The notes beneath the pieces are model-generated. The model was not told where the DNA came from. It ran no database searches and saw only the letters and a list, made by a program, of their open reading frames with translations. From NCBI GenBank assembly GCA_013151635.1, contig JAADHV010000128.1, positions 62,001-126,000 on the forward strand: 64,000 bases of DNA, in the 5' to 3' direction. The stretch comes from Deltaproteobacteria bacterium. GTDB lineage: Bacteria; Desulfobacterota; Desulfobacteria; Desulfobacterales; Desulfobacteraceae. Of this stretch, positions 43,435-53,098 are shown piece by piece; position 1 is the first letter of the stretch, and each line of letters begins with the position of its first letter. The position numbers and the translations under genes were made by a program.

Positions 43435-44460
43435 CTAAAGATGCTCTATCCCTTTTTCAAGCAGGTTCAGTAAATTTTGTTTTTCTTCAGGGAATTTATA
43501 CCCTTCATAGCTTTGATTTAAAAGCAGTCTGCCATTGGGCGCGGTCCAGCAGTTGCCTGCGTGGTCAAAGCAGACTCTTGAGGTGACATCCAGAGTCTGA
43601 ATTGTCTGCTTGATTTCCAACAGCTGCTCTTTGGGTGTCATTTGATCAAGTTCATTTTTTGATGCTTGTTTGTAAAATATTGTCCCGGGTCTCGGGGTAA
43701 ACGGCCGTGACCTGATGTAGTGAGGATTGATTTTATTGAGTACTGACCCCGTGTTTTTTGCATGGTCTTTTGACATTGTTTTGCCGCCAAGACCAGGCAT
43801 CCAGTATTCTGAAACCTGAAAGCCCGCTTTTATTGCCTTTTTGCCTCCTTTTACGTGATCTTCCGGCGTGGCCCCTTTTTTGATCTTTTCAAGCAGGGCT
43901 GCATCTCCTGTCTCAAGCCCGATATGGAGCCGGTCAAGGCCGGCCCTGTGAATCCTTGCAAGATCTGAAGCAGATTTTCTTACAATTGTCCTGGATCTTC
44001 CGTATGAGGTGATTCTTTGAATTGCACGGAAAGTTGTTTTTAAGTGGTTTAAGACTTGAACCATGTGATCAGTCTTCATGATCAGGCTGTCAGCATCCTG
44101 GAAAAAGACAGTTTTCCCCCCGGAAACAAGCCAGCTGAACAGCATGGAAATACCCTGGTGGAAATAAAGATCAGGTGTTTTTTGTATAAATTCACTAATT
44201 GCCTGTGTGCCAATCTTACCTTTGGGATCTGTTTTTTGGGAAATTTTTTTTAACCTTGAATAGATGTCATGCATGACATTGATATCTTGAATGATATTTT
44301 CAGGCTTGCGGAGTTCAAACTTTTCTGATTTGTACATGGCACAGAAGGTACAATGGTTCCAGGGGCAGTTCCGGGTCAGTCTTAAAAGAAGGGACGCTCT
44401 TCCTCCTTCACTGGGTGGCCGGTAAATGCCGGTTTCAAACTCATAATTTTTTATATCCAT
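43435..44460 (-). CDS. Radical SAM protein, unknown substrate
   Basis: About 341 residues from the ATG at 44460 (MDIKNYEFETGIYRPPSEGG); a longer frame upstream looks non-coding and hydrophobic. The cluster motif is NCPWNHCTFC, spacing C-x4-C-x2-C instead of the usual C-x3-C-x2-C. It continues with HIGLETGDAALLEKIKKGATPEDH, as in Elp3/MiaB-like SPASM-free proteins, and GFQVSEYWMPGLGGK. The C-terminal part has CFDHAGNCWTAPNGRLLLNQSYEGYKFP. No function can be assigned. It is divergent from the aminotransferase gene. Confidence 0.8.
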   Translation of the reverse strand: MDIKNYEFETGIYRPPSEGGRASLLLRLTRNCPWNHCTFCAMYKSEKFELRKPENIIQDINVMHDIYSRLKKISQKTDPKGKIGTQAISEFIQKTPDLYFHQGISMLFSWLVSGGKTVFFQDADSLIMKTDHMVQVLNHLKTTFRAIQRITSYGRSRTIVRKSASDLARIHRAGLDRLHIGLETGDAALLEKIKKGATPEDHVKGGKKAIKAGFQVSEYWMPGLGGKTMSKDHAKNTGSVLNKINPHYIRSRPFTPRPGTIFYKQASKNELDQMTPKEQLLEIKQTIQTLDVTSRVCFDHAGNCWTAPNGRLLLNQSYEGYKFPEEKQNLLNLLEKGIEHL

Positions 44461-44632
44461 AAAGAAGTCTTTTTTCCTTTGTCTTAAGCGGATAAATAAT
44501 TTAGTATAGTACCCGAAAAAAAATGAGCCCGTCAATATAGTAAGGATAAAATTATCTTGACAAAGAATAAATTTAACGCTCATATATTTTAAGTAAACAA
44601 AGTTAATTTTAATTAAACTTATGGAGGATGTA

Positions 44633-45697
44633 ATGGAAATCAAAATCACTCTGGCAGACACGAACAGAATACGGCCTGAAGATTCTGACCTGGGATTTGG
44701 CCAGGTGTTTACGGATCATATGTTTGTCATGGATTATTCCGGAGATAAAGGGTGGCATGATCCCAGGATAGAACCTTATGCTGATTTTAAAGTTTCTCCT
44801 GCTGCCATGGTTTTCCATTACGGGCAGGCCATTTTCGAGGGTTTAAAAGCGTATAAGACGCAGGAGAACAAGATCTGCCTTTTCAGGGCCAGGGATAATT
44901 TTGAACGGATGAACCGGTCTGCAAAGGGGATGTGCATCCCATGCATTGACATAGATTTTATTATGGATGCCTTGAAAAAATTGATAAGACTGGAAGAAAA
45001 ATGGATTCCTGAAACCCTTGGGACTTCTTTGTATATAAGACCCACAATTATAGCAACCGATCCGTTTTTAGGGGTACGCGCATCCTTTACTTATAAATTT
45101 TTCATTATCCTGTCTTCTGTGGGCGCATATTATGCCGAAGGCTTGAATCCGGTGAAAATCTGGGTTTCAAAAGACCATGTAAGAGCAGTCAGGGGTGGTG
45201 TGGGTGAATTTAAAACCGCCGGCAATTATGCTGCAAGCCTTATTGCATCTGAAAAAGCTAAAAAGGATGGATATGCCCAGGTTCTCTGGCTTGATGCGAT
45301 TGAAAGAAAGTATATCGAAGAAGTGGGCGCCATGAATATCTTTTTTCTTATCAATGATGAGCTTGTGACTCCCAATCTCACCGGCAGTATCCTTCCCGGT
45401 ATAACAAGGTATTCGGTCATCAACCTTGCAAAAAAATGGGGTATGAATATCTCTGAAAGAAAAATCAGTATTGATGAAGTGTTTTTGGCCCATGAAAAGG
45501 GAAAGCTGGCAGAAGTGTTTGGTTCCGGAACTGCGGCTGTTATTTCTCCTGTGGGTGAAATAAGATATGGAGATAAGGTTATTTCCATTGGTGACGGCAC
45601 TCCTGGTGAAACTGCCATGAAGTTTTATAATGCATTAACCGACATACAATACGGGAAAGCCGATGACAGTGAGAACTGGATTGAAGTAATCAATTAA
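44633..45697 (+). CDS. ilvE: Branched-chain amino acid aminotransferase
   Basis: About 354 residues, PLP fold type IV, BCAT group II. It swaps the amino group of Leu, Ile or Val with 2-oxoglutarate. Landmarks are FHYGQAIFEGLKAYKT, YIRPTIIATDPFLGVR, the PLP lysine in GEFKTAGNYAASL and EEVGAMNIFFLIND. The ATG at 44633 is preferred because GGAGG lies 5 bases upstream; the ATG at 44621 lacks a site. A TTGACA at 44557-44562 may be its -35. It precedes an XRE-cupin regulator by 11 bases and an acyl-CoA dehydrogenase, forming a catabolic operon that feeds the VOR enzyme. Confidence 0.92.
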   Translation: MEIKITLADTNRIRPEDSDLGFGQVFTDHMFVMDYSGDKGWHDPRIEPYADFKVSPAAMVFHYGQAIFEGLKAYKTQENKICLFRARDNFERMNRSAKGMCIPCIDIDFIMDALKKLIRLEEKWIPETLGTSLYIRPTIIATDPFLGVRASFTYKFFIILSSVGAYYAEGLNPVKIWVSKDHVRAVRGGVGEFKTAGNYAASLIASEKAKKDGYAQVLWLDAIERKYIEEVGAMNIFFLINDELVTPNLTGSILPGITRYSVINLAKKWGMNISERKISIDEVFLAHEKGKLAEVFGSGTAAVISPVGEIRYGDKVISIGDGTPGETAMKFYNALTDIQYGKADDSENWIEVIN

Positions 45698-45708
45698 TTG
45701 GAGATAAA

Positions 45709-46254
45709 ATGGCTAAAAAGAAAGGAATCACACCGATTGGCAAGAGGATAAGGCGGACCAGGCTGGATAAAAAGATCAGCCTTGATACAATGGCCAATGA
45801 AACAGGGCTTTCAAAGGAATTTATCAAAAAAATTGAGGCAGGGGATCAAAGGCCTTCTGTTGGAACACTTTTACAGATTTCAAGAACCCTTCATATTGAT
45901 TCAAGTTTTTTATTAAAAGAGCAGGATGATGCTGTTGAAAAAAGATCCAGGGCATATACTAAAAGGACGGATAATTATGCCTATGCTCCATTGACACCCA
46001 ATGCTGAAAATAAACATTTAAAAGCCTTTAGAATCATTGTTGAAGCCGAGAAAAGCCATGGCGGCGTCGGATTCCAGCACGAGGGTGAGGAGTTTGTCTA
46101 TGTTCTTAAAGGCAAGGTGGAGGTTAAGGTCGGTGACCACATCAATAAATTAAAAAAAGGGGATTCACTCCATTTTAACTCAGGGGTTAAACATGACCTG
46201 CGGAATACCGGCAAAACAGATGCAGAACTTATTGTTGTGGTATATGCACCATAG
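45709..46254 (+). CDS. XRE-cupin transcriptional regulator
   Basis: A 181-residue protein with the same layout as the regulator at 5.0-5.6 kb. The helix-turn-helix spans about 10-65 (IRRTRLDKKISLDTMANETGLSKEF) and the cupin about 110-180 (HEGEEFVYVLKGKVEV, KKGDSLHFNSGVKHDLRN). GGAG precedes the ATG. Its place between aminotransferase and dehydrogenase genes suggests it senses a branched-chain acid or acyl-CoA and controls this small operon. Confidence 0.88.
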   Translation: MAKKKGITPIGKRIRRTRLDKKISLDTMANETGLSKEFIKKIEAGDQRPSVGTLLQISRTLHIDSSFLLKEQDDAVEKRSRAYTKRTDNYAYAPLTPNAENKHLKAFRIIVEAEKSHGGVGFQHEGEEFVYVLKGKVEVKVGDHINKLKKGDSLHFNSGVKHDLRNTGKTDAELIVVVYAP

Positions 46255-46282
46255 CGTTTCAGGAAAAATGTGGGGGTAAATA

Positions 46283-47437
46283 ATGTTATTCAAGCTTACC
46301 GATGAACAATTGATGATTCAGAATATGGTCAGGGAATTTTCCCGGAAAGTTATTGCAGCAACTGCGTCAGAAAGGGACAAAACAAAGGAATTTCCTGCTG
46401 AAAATTTCAGGCAGATGGGCGAACTCGGCTTGATGGGTATGATGATCCCGGAGGAATATGGCGGTGAGTCGGCAGATACGATTTCCTATGTTCTTGCATT
46501 ATCTGAAATCGCATATTCGTGTGCATCAACATCTGTTGTGATGTCGGTTCAAAATTCAATCGTATGTGAAAGCCTTTATAAATTTGGGACAAGGGAACAG
46601 AAACAAGAATTCCTGGTACCTCTTGCATCCGGTGAAATGATTGGTGCATTCGGCCTGACAGAACCGGACGCAGGCTCTGATCCGGTCAGCCAGCAGACAA
46701 CAGCCGCAAAGGAAGACGATCATTATATCATTAACGGTACCAAGCGTTTTATTACATCGGGTAAACATTCAAAAGTGGTCCTTGTAACCGCGAAAACAGA
46801 TGAAAGCCAGGGACATAAGGGGATAAGCTGTTTTATTATCCCAAAGGGGACACCAGGGTTAATAGTTGGCCGAATGGAAGATAAAATGGGACTGAGGGCA
46901 TCTGATACCACTGATATAATACTTGAAAATTGCAGGGTCCCGGCAGCCAACAGGCTGGGAAATGAGGGAGACGGCTTTAAAATTGCCATGTCAGGCCTGG
47001 ACAGCGGCAGAATCGGAATCGCGGCCCAATCCTACGGCGTTGCAATGGCGGCTTTTGATGCTGCCGTAAAGTATGCAAAGAAGAGGAAACAATTTGGCAC
47101 AGCTATTTCAAAGCACCAGGCCATACGGTTTCAGATTGCAGATATGGCAACCCAAATTGAGGCTGCCAAACAATTGATTTTTTCAGCAGCATCCATGAAA
47201 GACAGAGGAGAAACCTATACCAGGGAAGCTTCCATTGCCAAATTGTTTGCCTCTGAAATGGTGAATAATATTGCGGCAAGAGCTATTCAAATACATGGCG
47301 GATACGGGTTTACCAAAGACTATGATGTTGAAAGGTTCTACAGGGATGCAAGGGTTTTTACCATTTACGAAGGAACCAGCGAAATCCAGAGAATAGTCAT
47401 CTCAAACCAGGTGCTCAAAGACAAGAGAAAGCCTTGA
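46283..47437 (+). CDS. Acyl-CoA dehydrogenase
   Basis: A 384-residue flavoprotein of the short/branched-chain acyl-CoA dehydrogenase group. Motifs [19 protein letters not shown] and [21 protein letters not shown] are intact, and the general-base glutamate is in [16 protein letters not shown]. Located after the branched-chain aminotransferase, it likely acts on isobutyryl-, 2-methylbutyryl- or butyryl-CoA. Its last 23 bases overlap the end of the convergent hybrid kinase gene, so the two genes share their 3' ends. Confidence 0.91.
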   Translation: MLFKLTDEQLMIQNMVREFSRKVIAATASERDKTKEFPAENFRQMGELGLMGMMIPEEYGGESADTISYVLALSEIAYSCASTSVVMSVQNSIVCESLYKFGTREQKQEFLVPLASGEMIGAFGLTEPDAGSDPVSQQTTAAKEDDHYIINGTKRFITSGKHSKVVLVTAKTDESQGHKGISCFIIPKGTPGLIVGRMEDKMGLRASDTTDIILENCRVPAANRLGNEGDGFKIAMSGLDSGRIGIAAQSYGVAMAAFDAAVKYAKKRKQFGTAISKHQAIRFQIADMATQIEAAKQLIFSAASMKDRGETYTREASIAKLFASEMVNNIAARAIQIHGGYGFTKDYDVERFYRDARVFTIYEGTSEIQRIVISNQVLKDKRKP

Positions 47438-49700
47438 TAAGATCATTCTTCTTTATTGGTTTGGGAATGTAATCATCCATACCGGCCTTTAGGAATCGTT
47501 CTTTATCTCCCTTCATTGCATTGGCTGTTAATGCAATGATAGGGGTATGGATGGACTTTTTTTTCTCAAAACCGCGGATAATCCGGGTAGCTTCTTCTCC
47601 ACCCATGACCGGCATCTGGATGTCCATCAGGATGATATCAATTTTATGGTGATTGTTTTTGAACTTCTCAACCGCTTCCAGGCCATTGTTAACGCTTAAG
47701 ACGGTATGTCCCATTTTTTCAAGCATTTTAGTGGCCACTTTCCTGTTCATTTTATTATCTTCAACAAGCATTACAGATTGTTTTTTTATATTAACTACCT
47801 GGTTTTCTTTTGCCTCTTTGATGCTGTAACGGGTCACAAACTGCTGAAAATTATCAGGGATCATTTTTTCAGATATGCTGATTGCAGTCCTGAGACAATC
47901 AAATAATTGTGCTTTTTTAACAGGCTTTGTTAAAAAACCTGAAAATCCAGCTTGTTTTAATCTTGCAGAATCTCCTTTGTTGCCGACCAGAGAAACCATG
48001 ATCAAAATTGTATCTCTTATTGTTGCATCCCGTACAAAAATTTTTCCAAATTTTTCCCATGTCATTCCCTGCATCTGCATATCTATCAATGCAATTTTAT
48101 AGGGTATGCTTTTAGCCGCCTTTCTGAGCATTTCAAGGGCCTGGTTACCATTATATGCGCTGTCGGCGTAGCATTGCATGCTTTTTAAATATGCCTGAAA
48201 TACTTCATTGCTCATTTTATTACTATCAACAATAAGCACGCGGGTATCTTTTATGTCATCCTGCAGAGTATAGGTTTCAGGGGGTATTTCCGGTTTGTCA
48301 AACAAAGCGGAAAACCAGAATGTTGAGCCTTTGTTCACTTTACTTCTAACGCCGATTTCCCCGTCCATAAGTTCAACTATCTGTTTTGAGATAGCAAGCC
48401 CCAGGCCTGTTCCTCCAAATTTTCTTGTTGTGGAGGCATCAACCTGGTTAAAAGAGTCAAATATCCGGTCTATTTTATCTTCAGGGATACCAATTCCGGT
48501 GTCTTTGATTTCAAAAAGAAGCTCAACTTTATTTTCCGATTCCAATCTTCTGGAAACATTGATGAATATTTCACCTTTTTCTATAAATTTAATTGCATTT
48601 CCGGCTAAATTGGTCAAAACCTGCCTTAGTCTGCCAGGGTCTCCGATTAAGTTAACCGGAACATCTTCCTGTATCAGACAGGCAAATTCAATCCCTCGTT
48701 CATATGCTTTTACCCCTATAATGTCGCTGAAAGAATCCATGGTGACATTGAGGTTGAAATTAATTTTCTCAATTCCAAGCATGCCAGCTTCAATTTTTGA
48801 AAAATCAAGGATATCATTGATCAGTATCAGCAACGAATCAGCACTTTGCTGGGCTGATAAGGCAAAGTCTTTTTGTTCCGTTTCAAGCCTTGTTCCCGAA
48901 AGCAGATCAAGCATGCCTATGACGCCATTCATGGGGGTTCTGATTTCGTGGGACATATTGGCGAGAAATTCAGATTTTGCAAGGGTGGCTCTTTCAGCTT
49001 CTTCTTTTGCTTTTTCTATTTTTCTATAGCTGTCAAAAAAATCTTTTTCAAGCCTTTGGTGGTTTAATTGAATCAGGCAGATAATTAAAATGATCATCAG
49101 TACAATAATGACCAAGGGGGCAATGTATTGCAATAATGCAACAGGGACAAATAAATTTTTGACAGTTATTCCGGAGATAAGGTAGAAAAGAGACCTAAAG
49201 CCGAAGAATAGGAAAATGACAATTGATGTGCCCGCTAATACCTTATTTGTTTCTCCAAGTAAAATCCTGATGTCTTTTAATAAGATTTTGGAAATGCAGA
49301 AAAAATATATGGCAATGGCCAGGGAAATCAAGCTGATCCTGAGGTTTATATCCGGAGCAATATAGGTGAGAAAGGACTGGCAGAAAATATAAATCGTTAA
49401 AAAAGAAAGGTGGATATAATAATTGGCTTTTTTTTTGACAAAGGCCGTAAACCCTGAGTAAAATATGATAAGGGCTCCAACAATAATACTATTGGCGATG
49501 ATAATGGAAAAAAAATCAAAAACCACCTGCCTCAGACCGAGTAAAAAAACACCGCTGCTGAATAATAAAAATCCTAATGTCCAGTTTAAAAATCCGGGAT
49601 AGGTTTTTCTTGAATTCTTGAAGCATAACATGCAAAAAGAAAGTGTGATTGTAACCACAGCCAGTGACAGGAAAAGGGACCGTACGTCTAAATTAATCAT
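47415..49700 (-). CDS. Membrane hybrid histidine kinase with two receiver domains
   Basis: A 761-residue protein. Residues 1-215 contain six to seven hydrophobic helices and little else. HisKA follows with [23 protein letters not shown], then HATPase with [20 protein letters not shown] and [16 protein letters not shown]. The first receiver (about 500-615) has IVDSNKMSN and acceptor [10 protein letters not shown]; the second (about 640-760) has [11 protein letters not shown] and acceptor [13 protein letters not shown]. There is no Hpt domain, so a separate phosphotransfer protein is expected. The sensed signal is probably detected in or through the membrane. Its 3' end overlaps the convergent acyl-CoA dehydrogenase gene. 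Confidence 0.9.
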   Translation of the reverse strand: MINLDVRSLFLSLAVVTITLSFCMLCFKNSRKTYPGFLNWTLGFLLFSSGVFLLGLRQVVFDFFSIIIANSIIVGALIIFYSGFTAFVKKKANYYIHLSFLTIYIFCQSFLTYIAPDINLRISLISLAIAIYFFCISKILLKDIRILLGETNKVLAGTSIVIFLFFGFRSLFYLISGITVKNLFVPVALLQYIAPLVIIVLMIILIICLIQLNHQRLEKDFFDSYRKIEKAKEEAERATLAKSEFLANMSHEIRTPMNGVIGMLDLLSGTRLETEQKDFALSAQQSADSLLILINDILDFSKIEAGMLGIEKINFNLNVTMDSFSDIIGVKAYERGIEFACLIQEDVPVNLIGDPGRLRQVLTNLAGNAIKFIEKGEIFINVSRRLESENKVELLFEIKDTGIGIPEDKIDRIFDSFNQVDASTTRKFGGTGLGLAISKQIVELMDGEIGVRSKVNKGSTFWFSALFDKPEIPPETYTLQDDIKDTRVLIVDSNKMSNEVFQAYLKSMQCYADSAYNGNQALEMLRKAAKSIPYKIALIDMQMQGMTWEKFGKIFVRDATIRDTILIMVSLVGNKGDSARLKQAGFSGFLTKPVKKAQLFDCLRTAISISEKMIPDNFQQFVTRYSIKEAKENQVVNIKKQSVMLVEDNKMNRKVATKMLEKMGHTVLSVNNGLEAVEKFKNNHHKIDIILMDIQMPVMGGEEATRIIRGFEKKKSIHTPIIALTANAMKGDKERFLKAGMDDYIPKPIKKNDLIKAFSCL

Positions 49701-49814
49701 AATCCTAATACTTTTTTGCCCTAATTACTAAAATTTTTTGGTTGCACAAATAGGATACTGATGATTTTTTAAAGGGTATAATAATTGTTACTTTAGGGCA
49801 AAAACAGGTTTGAA

Positions 49815-49870
49815 TCAAGAAAAAATAAGAAAGCAGCCATTTGACGATAACCGGAAAACGGCTGCCTTCT
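49815..49870 (-). terminator. Terminator of the VOR operon
   Basis: Read on the minus strand, an 11-base arm (49870-49860) pairs with 49838-49828 with one mismatch around a 21-base loop, then runs into TTATTTTTTCTTG. It lies 27 bases after the ACT-domain gene. Confidence 0.7.
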
Positions 49871-49896
49871 GATGGTTAAGATAAGGTTGTAAATAC

Positions 49897-50385
49897 TTAA
49901 TAGCCGTCCTTAAAAATATCTGCTGCGGTTTTTACATCCTCAGGGCAGAAGACAAACAGGCATTTGCCGTTTGAGTCGGATACAGACCCGTAAACATAAT
50001 TAATATTAATTTTTTCTTCACCAAATTTTTTAGTAATTTTTGTAAACTCGCCCGGTTTGTTTGTAATATCAATGGTGACAACTTCCTTTGAATCAAACAG
50101 GTAATCGTTTGTCTTTAAAAGCTCCATTGCTTTTTCAGATTTATCAACAATGAGGCGGATCAGGGCAAACTGGGCAGAGTCTCTTCTCATGGAACTATAA
50201 CTTGCAGAGGATGCAAACCTTTTTAAAGATTTGCCCCTGGCTTCAAAAAGATTCTGAACATAGGCTGATGCATCCTGGATAGTTATGGCATCAATATTAA
50301 TATTGGCCCCGGCTAAAAAATCAGTCAATTTAGCAAGTTCGCCAGGTATGTTTTTAAGGAAAAGAGATATTTCTATTCTGATCAT
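49897..50385 (-). CDS. Tandem ACT-domain protein
   Basis: A 162-residue protein with two ACT domains: IRIEISLFLKNIPGELAKLTDFLAGANINIDAI at the start and EVVTIDITNKPGEFTKITKKFGEEKININYVYGS from about residue 95. ACT domains bind amino acids. It is last in the oxidoreductase operon, 30 bases after the gamma-subunit gene, so it may sense branched-chain amino acids or adjust enzyme activity. A terminator follows. Confidence 0.85.
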   Translation of the reverse strand: MIRIEISLFLKNIPGELAKLTDFLAGANINIDAITIQDASAYVQNLFEARGKSLKRFASSASYSSMRRDSAQFALIRLIVDKSEKAMELLKTNDYLFDSKEVVTIDITNKPGEFTKITKKFGEEKININYVYGSVSDSNGKCLFVFCPEDVKTAADIFKDGY

Positions 50386-50415
50386 GCTGCCTCCTTTTGG
50401 TCTGTAAGGGTTACC

Positions 50416-50955
50416 TCAACTGTTATTTGCGATGGCAACACCTTCGTCAAATGCTTTCATATTCAGCGGAATAATTTTTGCTTTGGAAGCAAATTGTTCT
50501 TTCACACAGTCTTTTAAAAGCTCCAGATCAACAATTTTTGCTTTTGCCGCAAACGAACTTAAAGCAACAATGTTGGCTGCCCTGACACTGCCTGCCTTTA
50601 TGGCAATATCATTTGCCGGAACAATAAGTTCTGTAATATCATCCCTTTCAGACCGGGTAGGAATAAGTGAGCTGTTGATAAAAATAATGCCGGTGGGTTT
50701 AACATCATTGGCAAATTTTTCCAGCGACGGCCGGTTCATTGCCACAAGATGAGTTGGGTTCTTAATAATTGGCGAGCCGATGCGTTTGTCACCGATGACA
50801 ACGGTACAATAGGCTGTTCCACCCCTCATTTCAGGTCCGTATGAGGGTACCCAGGCTACAAAAAAACCTTGTTTCATTGCAGTATAGGCCAAAAGCTTTG
50901 CACTGAGCAAAATTCCCTGGCCGCCAAATCCTGCAAATTTTATTTCTGTCTGCAT
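50416..50955 (-). CDS. 2-ketoacid:ferredoxin oxidoreductase gamma subunit
   Basis: About 179 residues. The opening TEIKFAGFGGQGILLSAKLLAYTA and SYGPEMRGGTAYCTVVIG are hallmarks of the POR/VOR/KOR gamma subunit, which helps form the interdomain CoA site. The ATG at 50955 is chosen because GGAG lies 6 bases upstream. It is fourth in the operon after delta, alpha and beta. Confidence 0.9.
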   Translation of the reverse strand: MQTEIKFAGFGGQGILLSAKLLAYTAMKQGFFVAWVPSYGPEMRGGTAYCTVVIGDKRIGSPIIKNPTHLVAMNRPSLEKFANDVKPTGIIFINSSLIPTRSERDDITELIVPANDIAIKAGSVRAANIVALSSFAAKAKIVDLELLKDCVKEQFASKAKIIPLNMKAFDEGVAIANNS

Positions 50956-51001
50956 TGGTTTCTCCAAAAAACAACTATAAAATTAAAATACGTATCAAGC
51001 C

Positions 51002-51739
51002 CTATTCAGGTACCTTGTAATCTCCAAGTTCATAATACGGCAGGAGAGTATCTTTGGCCCATTTTAATGCATCAATCGGGGTCAGTCCCCAGTTTGTCGG
51101 GCAGGTACTGATAACTTCCACAAAACTGAAACATTTCCCTTCCACCTGGTATTCAAATGCTTTTTTAATCGCTTTTTTTGTTTTATTTATCTGCTTTGGA
51201 TTCAGTACTGCCTGCCTTGTCACATATCCTGGTGTAACAAGCTCTCCCAAAAGGTTTGCCATTCGTATGGGCATGCCGGTTTGATCCGTATCACGGCCCA
51301 TGGGCGCTGTAGTGGCACGCTGCCCAGGCATGGTTGTCGGTGCCATCTGGCCCCCTGTCATGCCATAGATGGCGTTGTTAATAAAAATGGTTGTAAATTT
51401 TTCTCCCCGGTTTGCAGCATGGATGATTTCACCCATACCGATACTTGCAAGGTCGCCGTCTCCCTGGTAAGTGAAAACGATGAGATCCGGCCTGACTCTT
51501 TTAATACCGGTTGCCATGGCAGGAGCCCGTCCGTGGGCTGCTTCCTGGAAGTCGCATGTAAAATAATTATATGCCAGCACTGCACACCCTACAGGGGCAA
51601 TTCCCACTGTTCTTCCCCTGATACCCAGGTCATCAATAGCCTCTGCCACAAGCCTGTGGACAATGCCATGGGTACAGCCGGGGCAATAATGCGTATAATT
51701 GTCACTCAAGCTTTTGGGCCTTGAAAATGCTTTTCCCAT
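51002..51739 (-). CDS. 2-ketoacid:ferredoxin oxidoreductase beta subunit (TPP-binding)
   Basis: A 245-residue subunit with the thiamine diphosphate motif TYQGDGDLASIGMGEIIHAANRGEKFTTIFINN. It also has the cluster cysteines HYCPGCTHG and a conserved Cys in PVGCAVLAYNYFTCD. It catalyses decarboxylation of a 2-ketoacid, passing electrons to ferredoxin. With the adjacent alpha subunit it fits 2-ketoisovalerate:ferredoxin oxidoreductase (VorA). 2-Ketoglutarate is the main alternative substrate. Confidence 0.9.
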   Translation of the reverse strand: MGKAFSRPKSLSDNYTHYCPGCTHGIVHRLVAEAIDDLGIRGRTVGIAPVGCAVLAYNYFTCDFQEAAHGRAPAMATGIKRVRPDLIVFTYQGDGDLASIGMGEIIHAANRGEKFTTIFINNAIYGMTGGQMAPTTMPGQRATTAPMGRDTDQTGMPIRMANLLGELVTPGYVTRQAVLNPKQINKTKKAIKKAFEYQVEGKCFSFVEVISTCPTNWGLTPIDALKWAKDTLLPYYELGDYKVPE

Positions 51740-51764
51740 TATATATTTCTCCTAAATTTAGCTG

Positions 51765-52832
51765 TTAGAGCAGTCCTTTAATAATATTGATGATTGTTTC
51801 AGGTGCAGGGATATCCCCTCCGCATTCGCCATAGAAATCAACTTTCCTCTGGCCTTTAACGCAGCGTTCCACATCCTCTACCATTTGCCCCATGCTCATT
51901 TCAATGCTGATAACTGATTTGCAGCTTTCTTTGGTTGAAGCTTTAAAAATTTCTTTTTCCGGGAACGGGAATAATGTCTTAGGCCTTAAGAGTCCGACTT
52001 CAATGCCTTCTTGTTTCATCATGTCAATGGATGTTTTGCATACACGGCTCATGGTGCCGTAACTGACAATGAGAATGCTGTAGTCAGTATCTGTATTATA
52101 TCCTTCATACAGGACTTCCTCTTTTTTCATCTGCTCATATTTGGCTTTCAGGGCAAGGTTGTTATCATTGAGTTCCTTTGGATCGAGGAAAAGAGACCGG
52201 ACAAGATTCCTTTTGTTGCTTTTTCTTGTGCTCATGCCGCTGGTTGCCCAGTCATCTTTGTTTGTGGGTTCTGTTTTAAGATCATCAGGGAACTCCACAG
52301 GCTCCATCATCTGTCCAATCAATCCGTCACCCAGAATCATAACCGGTCCACGGTACTTTTCTGCCAGTGTGAAGGCCTTCATGGTCATTTCAACGGCTTC
52401 CTGAACTCCGTCCGGTGCAAGAACCAAAAGCCTGTAATCTCCATGTCCACCGCCCTTGGTTGCCTGGAAATAATCCCCCTGGGACGGCAGGATACCGCCT
52501 AACCCCGGGCCGCCGCGCATGATATTGACAAATACGGCAGGGCATTGGGCTGCCGCGATATAAGATATGGCCTCGCTCATGAGACTTATGCCGGGGCTTG
52601 AAGAAGTTGTCATTACCCTTTCACCCGCACCTGCCGCGCCAAAAATCATGTATCCGACAGCCACTTCGCTTTCTCCCTGCAAAAATACGCCGTCAACTTC
52701 AGGCATTCTTTTTGCCAGGTATTCGGCAACTTCAGACTGGGGGGTTATGGGGTATGCAAAATAATTTTTACATCCGGCCCGGATTGCGGCTTCACCAATT
52801 GCTTCATTTCCTTTCATTAATACTTTTGCCAT
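51765..52832 (-). CDS. 2-ketoacid:ferredoxin oxidoreductase alpha subunit
   Basis: A 355-residue alpha subunit. It begins MKGNEAIGEAAIRAGCKNYFAYPITPQSEVAEYLA, the usual VorB/KorA opening, and includes TTSSSPGISLMSEAISYIAAAQCPAVFVNIMRGGPGLGG. It makes up most of the active dimer with the beta subunit. Operon order delta-alpha-beta-gamma and nearby aminotransferase favour branched-chain 2-ketoacids, giving isobutyryl-CoA, isovaleryl-CoA or 2-methylbutyryl-CoA. Confidence 0.9.
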   Translation of the reverse strand: MAKVLMKGNEAIGEAAIRAGCKNYFAYPITPQSEVAEYLAKRMPEVDGVFLQGESEVAVGYMIFGAAGAGERVMTTSSSPGISLMSEAISYIAAAQCPAVFVNIMRGGPGLGGILPSQGDYFQATKGGGHGDYRLLVLAPDGVQEAVEMTMKAFTLAEKYRGPVMILGDGLIGQMMEPVEFPDDLKTEPTNKDDWATSGMSTRKSNKRNLVRSLFLDPKELNDNNLALKAKYEQMKKEEVLYEGYNTDTDYSILIVSYGTMSRVCKTSIDMMKQEGIEVGLLRPKTLFPFPEKEIFKASTKESCKSVISIEMSMGQMVEDVERCVKGQRKVDFYGECGGDIPAPETIINIIKGLL

Positions 52833-52855
52833 TATTTTTATCCTTAATTAATTAT

Positions 52856-53080
52856 TTAAGCAGTCTGTTCTTCCTTGTTAACAATGCTGATTGCAACATC
52901 CGGGCACATGATACAGCACATGGTGCAGTAAATGCAATCCTCTGGTCTGGCCTGAAAGGCCGGGAAATGTCCTTTTGCATTCACTTTGTCTGTGATTTCA
53001 AGAACATTTTTCGGGCAGATATTGACACAAAGCCCGCATCCTTTGCAACGCTCGGAATCAATAATATGTTGATAAGCCAT
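52856..53080 (-). CDS. 2-ketoacid:ferredoxin oxidoreductase delta subunit (2[4Fe-4S] ferredoxin)
   Basis: A 74-residue dicluster ferredoxin. Cysteine motifs are CKGCGLCVNICPK and CIYCTMCCIMCPD, each giving one [4Fe-4S] cluster with the fourth ligand from the other motif. It carries electrons from the TPP subunit. It lies 23 bases before the alpha-subunit gene and 18 bases after the P-loop ATPase gene. Confidence 0.92.
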   Translation of the reverse strand: MAYQHIIDSERCKGCGLCVNICPKNVLEITDKVNAKGHFPAFQARPEDCIYCTMCCIMCPDVAISIVNKEEQTA

Positions 53081-53098
53081 TTAAATACTCCTTGTGGT

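Noticed and set aside
44461-44661. N-terminal extension of the radical SAM protein
   Set aside because: Residues are hydrophobic and AT-driven, with conserved sequence beginning at the ATG at 44460; the extension also crosses the divergent aminotransferase start.
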